A stretch of 64,000 nucleotides of DNA from DATARH01 sp963789255 (lineage in GTDB: Bacteria > Pseudomonadota > Alphaproteobacteria > ATCC43930 > CGMCC-115725), in NCBI GenBank assembly GCA_963789255.1, contig CAWBJW010000001.1, positions 62,001 to 126,000 on the forward strand, given 5' to 3'. Each line of letters starts with the position of its first letter. The first letter of the stretch is position 1. This document shows positions 62,054 through 64,000 of this stretch, one piece after another. Both the position numbers and the translations under genes were made by a program. Under the pieces are notes generated by a model. It saw only the letters and a program-made list of their open reading frames with translations, was not told where the DNA came from and searched no databases.

Positions 62054-62772
62054 TTACCGAGGGGGCCGGTTGACCGTGACGACCCGCCAGCCATGCCCCA
62101 TGCCGGGGCCGTCGATGTGGTCGATCCGGGTCAACGAGCAGTTTTCCATCGTGAAGGCGAGGCAGGCTTCGGGGTCGAGGCCGAGCGCCAGGCCGAGGGC
62201 CGAGCGGATCGTGCCGCCATGCGCGACGGCGATGATGTCGCGCCCGCGATTTTTGTCGAGTACGTGGTGAATGGCGCTGGCGACGCGCTGCATCATGTCG
62301 ACGAAGCTTTCGCCGCCCGGCGCGCGTTGATGCGCCGGGGCGTGCCAGAAGCGGTGGAACGCGCCGCCGCGCGAGTGGCGCAACTCGTCATAGGTCAGGC
62401 CCTGCCATTCGCCAAAATTCTGCTCGGCGAGGTCGTGGAGCGCCGGCGCGTCGGGGCCGGGGATCGGGTCGGGCCCGGTCAGCCCGGCGCGCACGATCGC
62501 CCGCGCGGTTTCGTGGGTGCGGCGCAGATCGCTCGTCACCCACGCTGCGTCGCGCGGCAATTGGCGTGCCAGGCCGGCAAAGACGGCCGTGTCGGTGCAG
62601 TCGCACGGCATGTCCTTCTGGCCGTAGATGCGGCCGCCATGCTCGACCGGCGCGTGCCGCACCCACCAGAAGCGCGTCGTCGTCGCGGCGGTCCCGGCAC
62701 CGCCCGCCCGATTGCCCCCGCGCTGAAAGGCGAGGCCTTGCCCGGCGGTGTCTCTGGCGAAGCCCCGCTCAT
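62054..62772 (-). CDS. Histidine phosphatase, alpha-ribazole-phosphatase-like, probably frameshifted near 62720
   Basis: Phosphoglycerate-mutase-fold phosphatase: TTTRFWWVRHAPVEHGGRIY carries RHA, ASVTSDLRRTHETARAIV-like block includes VTSDLRRTHETA, and DIIAVAHGGTIRSALGLAL has the second catalytic His. The operon partner cobS suggests alpha-ribazole-5'-phosphate phosphatase, but the neighbour is the only reason. The ATG 62770-62772 overlaps the cobS stop (ATGA), which fits a coupled start, yet its first 30 codons read in another frame (SGASPETPPGKASPFSAGA), so an indel in the GGGGG run near 62720 is likely. No other in-frame start near the domain is convincing. Confidence 0.75.
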
Positions 62773-63524
62773 CTGGCCGCCGCTGCGAGCAGCATCGCGA
62801 TCTCTCCGATCTGTTGGAAAAAGCCGAGGACATCCCCGGTGTAGCCGCCGATCTGATGCCGCGCAAGCATCGCGGCCAGCGCGAGGGCGCCAGCGGTCAG
62901 CAGCAGCGCGATAGTGCCGGCACGCGGCCCCAATACCGCGAGCGCGATCGCGCCGCCGATCGCTGCCGCGGCAATCGCCACGGCCGGGCCTGGCCGGCCG
63001 GCTGCGGCACCGAGCCCATCCGGCCGCGCAGGCGCCAGGATCCGCATCAGCGCGGGCAACGCGCCGCGCGAGGCGGCGTGCGCGGCGATCAGCGCGAGGC
63101 CGGCATGGATGGGTTCGCCGATCGTGCCGAGCGCGGCGGCGCGCAGCCCGATGCTGAGCACGAGGGCGAGAACGCCGAAGCTGCCGTGCCGGCTGTCGCG
63201 CATGATCGCGAGCTTTTCCTCGCGGCCGGCACCGCCGCCAAAGCCGTCGGCGGTATCGGCCAGCCCATCCTCGTGGAAGGCGCCGGTGACGGCGAGGCCG
63301 GCGGCCACCGCGATCAGCGCGGCTAGGGCGCTGCCGCAACCGAGCGGCTCCGCGATCAGGAACGCGAGCGCAGCCAGCGCGCCGATCCCGGCGCCAACCA
63401 GCGGAAATGCCCAGCCCGACGCGGCGATCGCGCCATCCGCAGGCATCGCCATGCCGACCGGCAGCCGGGTCAGCAATGCGGTGGCGATGGCGAAATCGTC
63501 GAACAGGCCGCGACGCGCATCCAC
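62769..63524 (-). CDS. cobS: Adenosylcobinamide-GDP ribazoletransferase (cobalamin synthase)
   Basis: Joins adenosylcobinamide-GDP and alpha-ribazole (phosphate) at the inner membrane to make cobalamin. GAFHEDGLADTADGFGGGAG is the diagnostic acidic motif, and LAIMRDSRHGSFGVLALVLS and MLARHQIGGYTGDVLGFFQQ the flanking conserved segments; many hydrophobic helices. 251 residues. Start ATG 63522-63524; the preceding ferritin-like gene stops 15 bp upstream, and the phosphatase start overlaps its stop. Not CobS of the cobaltochelatase (that name is reused). Confidence 0.94.
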   Translation of the reverse strand: MDARRGLFDDFAIATALLTRLPVGMAMPADGAIAASGWAFPLVGAGIGALAALAFLIAEPLGCGSALAALIAVAAGLAVTGAFHEDGLADTADGFGGGAGREEKLAIMRDSRHGSFGVLALVLSIGLRAAALGTIGEPIHAGLALIAAHAASRGALPALMRILAPARPDGLGAAAGRPGPAVAIAAAAIGGAIALAVLGPRAGTIALLLTAGALALAAMLARHQIGGYTGDVLGFFQQIGEIAMLLAAAAR

Positions 63525-63539
63525 GCTGCTTGCGTCCCG

Positions 63540-64000
63540 TCACGCCGCCAGTCTGGCGAGGCGCGCGGCGCGAAGGCGGATCGCCTGCCAGGCGAGGCGG
63601 CCGGCGAGCCGGCTCAGATGCCCGTTCGGCGTGAGGCCGGCCGCCTTCAACAGCATCGCGACGCCGCGCTCGACATGGTGCGGCCGGTAGAGCGGATAGG
63701 CGCGGCGGGCATAGGCACGGCTATAGCGCCGCCGGTCATAGGGAATCTCGCCCGCATTGGCGGCGTAATAGGCGTAGGCCAATTCGTCGTCTTCCGATTC
63801 GGCGACCCGTCCGAGCGCGACGCGCAGCCGCGCCAGCCGGCCGATCCGCTCGCTTCGCCAGAACGCGGTCGAGGTTCTTGTAGAACAGCCGGTAATGGCG
63901 CAATTCGTCGGCGGCGATATGCCGGCAGATCTCCTGCAGCACCGGCTCGGCGGCAGCCTCGCGCAACGCGGTGTAATAGCGAGCTGGTGCCGATCTCGAC
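63540..64000 (-). CDS. Ferritin-like protein, 5' end outside the window, frameshifted near 63850
   Basis: Ferritin-like four-helix-bundle protein: REAAAEPVLQEICRHIAADE then LRHYRLFYKNLDRVL, with E-x-x-H in one helix. The continuing frame SERIGRLARLRVALGRVAES, EDDELAYAYYAANAGEIPYD and PHHVERGVAMLLKAAGLTPN is in another frame, so an indel near 63850 splits it. A further indel near 63980 is possible, because the edge sequence EIGTSS and RYYTALREA lie in different frames. Partial at the window edge. It ends 15 bp before cobS on the same strand. Probably binds di-iron; substrate unknown. Confidence 0.6.
   Translation of the reverse strand, partial: RDRHQLAITPRCARLPPSRCCRRSAGISPPTNCAITGCSTRTSTAFWRSERIGRLARLRVALGRVAESEDDELAYAYYAANAGEIPYDRRRYSRAYARRAYPLYRPHHVERGVAMLLKAAGLTPNGHLSRLAGRLAWQAIRLRAARLARLAA

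Overview
The window is GC-rich chromosomal DNA. Gene content points to an alphaproteobacterium: cobU/cobW/cobN/cobO/cobQ order, an alphaproteobacterial CbiX with a CxxC and His-rich tail, a DUF6489 protein, cyclases with TolB/TPR tails, and many palindromic intergenic repeats. The order cannot be fixed from sequence alone. No rRNA, tRNA, CRISPR array, prophage or transposase was seen.

Layout. 0-4.5 kb: a CHASE-PAS hybrid histidine kinase and a divergent REC-EAL protein, each cut by a frameshift. 4.9-12.4 kb: exonuclease III, a TauD-type dioxygenase, and an RND efflux pump with its adaptor and TetR regulator. 12.6-13.0 kb: an AT-richer island with two tiny membrane proteins. 13-30.9 kb: mostly single metabolic genes (histidine phosphatase, GNAT, two LLM flavin oxidoreductases, OmpA lipoprotein, methyltransferase, amidohydrolase, glyoxalase II, VOC protein, MBL hydrolase, two PLP transaminases, class III cyclase, thioesterase, TerC, MFS, GFA). 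30.9-33.5 kb: a divergent pair, a CnbZ-like deaminase and a ThDP enzyme. 33.8-42.4 kb: a type I secretion locus with an OmpR-like regulator, HlyB-type ABC exporter, HlyD adaptor, a long Sel1-repeat protein and a glycine-rich repeat protein that is the probable cargo. 43.6-64 kb: a large cobalamin biosynthesis region.

The cobalamin genes form three minus-strand groups and one plus-strand gene. (1) cobH-fusion, cobL, a membrane glycosyltransferase, cobI, cbiG-cobJ, cobM, with start/stop overlaps; cbiX lies just upstream and cobD (cbiB) is divergent from it. (2) A cobalamin riboswitch, then cobU, cobW, cobN, cobO, cobQ. (3) A ferritin-like protein, cobS and an alpha-ribazole-phosphatase-like protein. 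cobG, cobF, cobK, cobB and cobT are not in the window. Early-insertion (cbiX, cbiG) and late-insertion (cobN) markers occur together.

Two features cut across the window. First, many families of 30-40 bp inverted repeats lie between genes, and members also sit in frame inside coding genes: inside cobN and cobQ, at the end of cobU, and at the junction of a protein that fuses an unrelated domain to CobH. Second, at least eleven otherwise well-conserved genes carry single frameshifts, one at a C homopolymer in cobL. This looks more like uncorrected sequencing indels than true decay, so the broken genes should be read as probably intact until resequenced.
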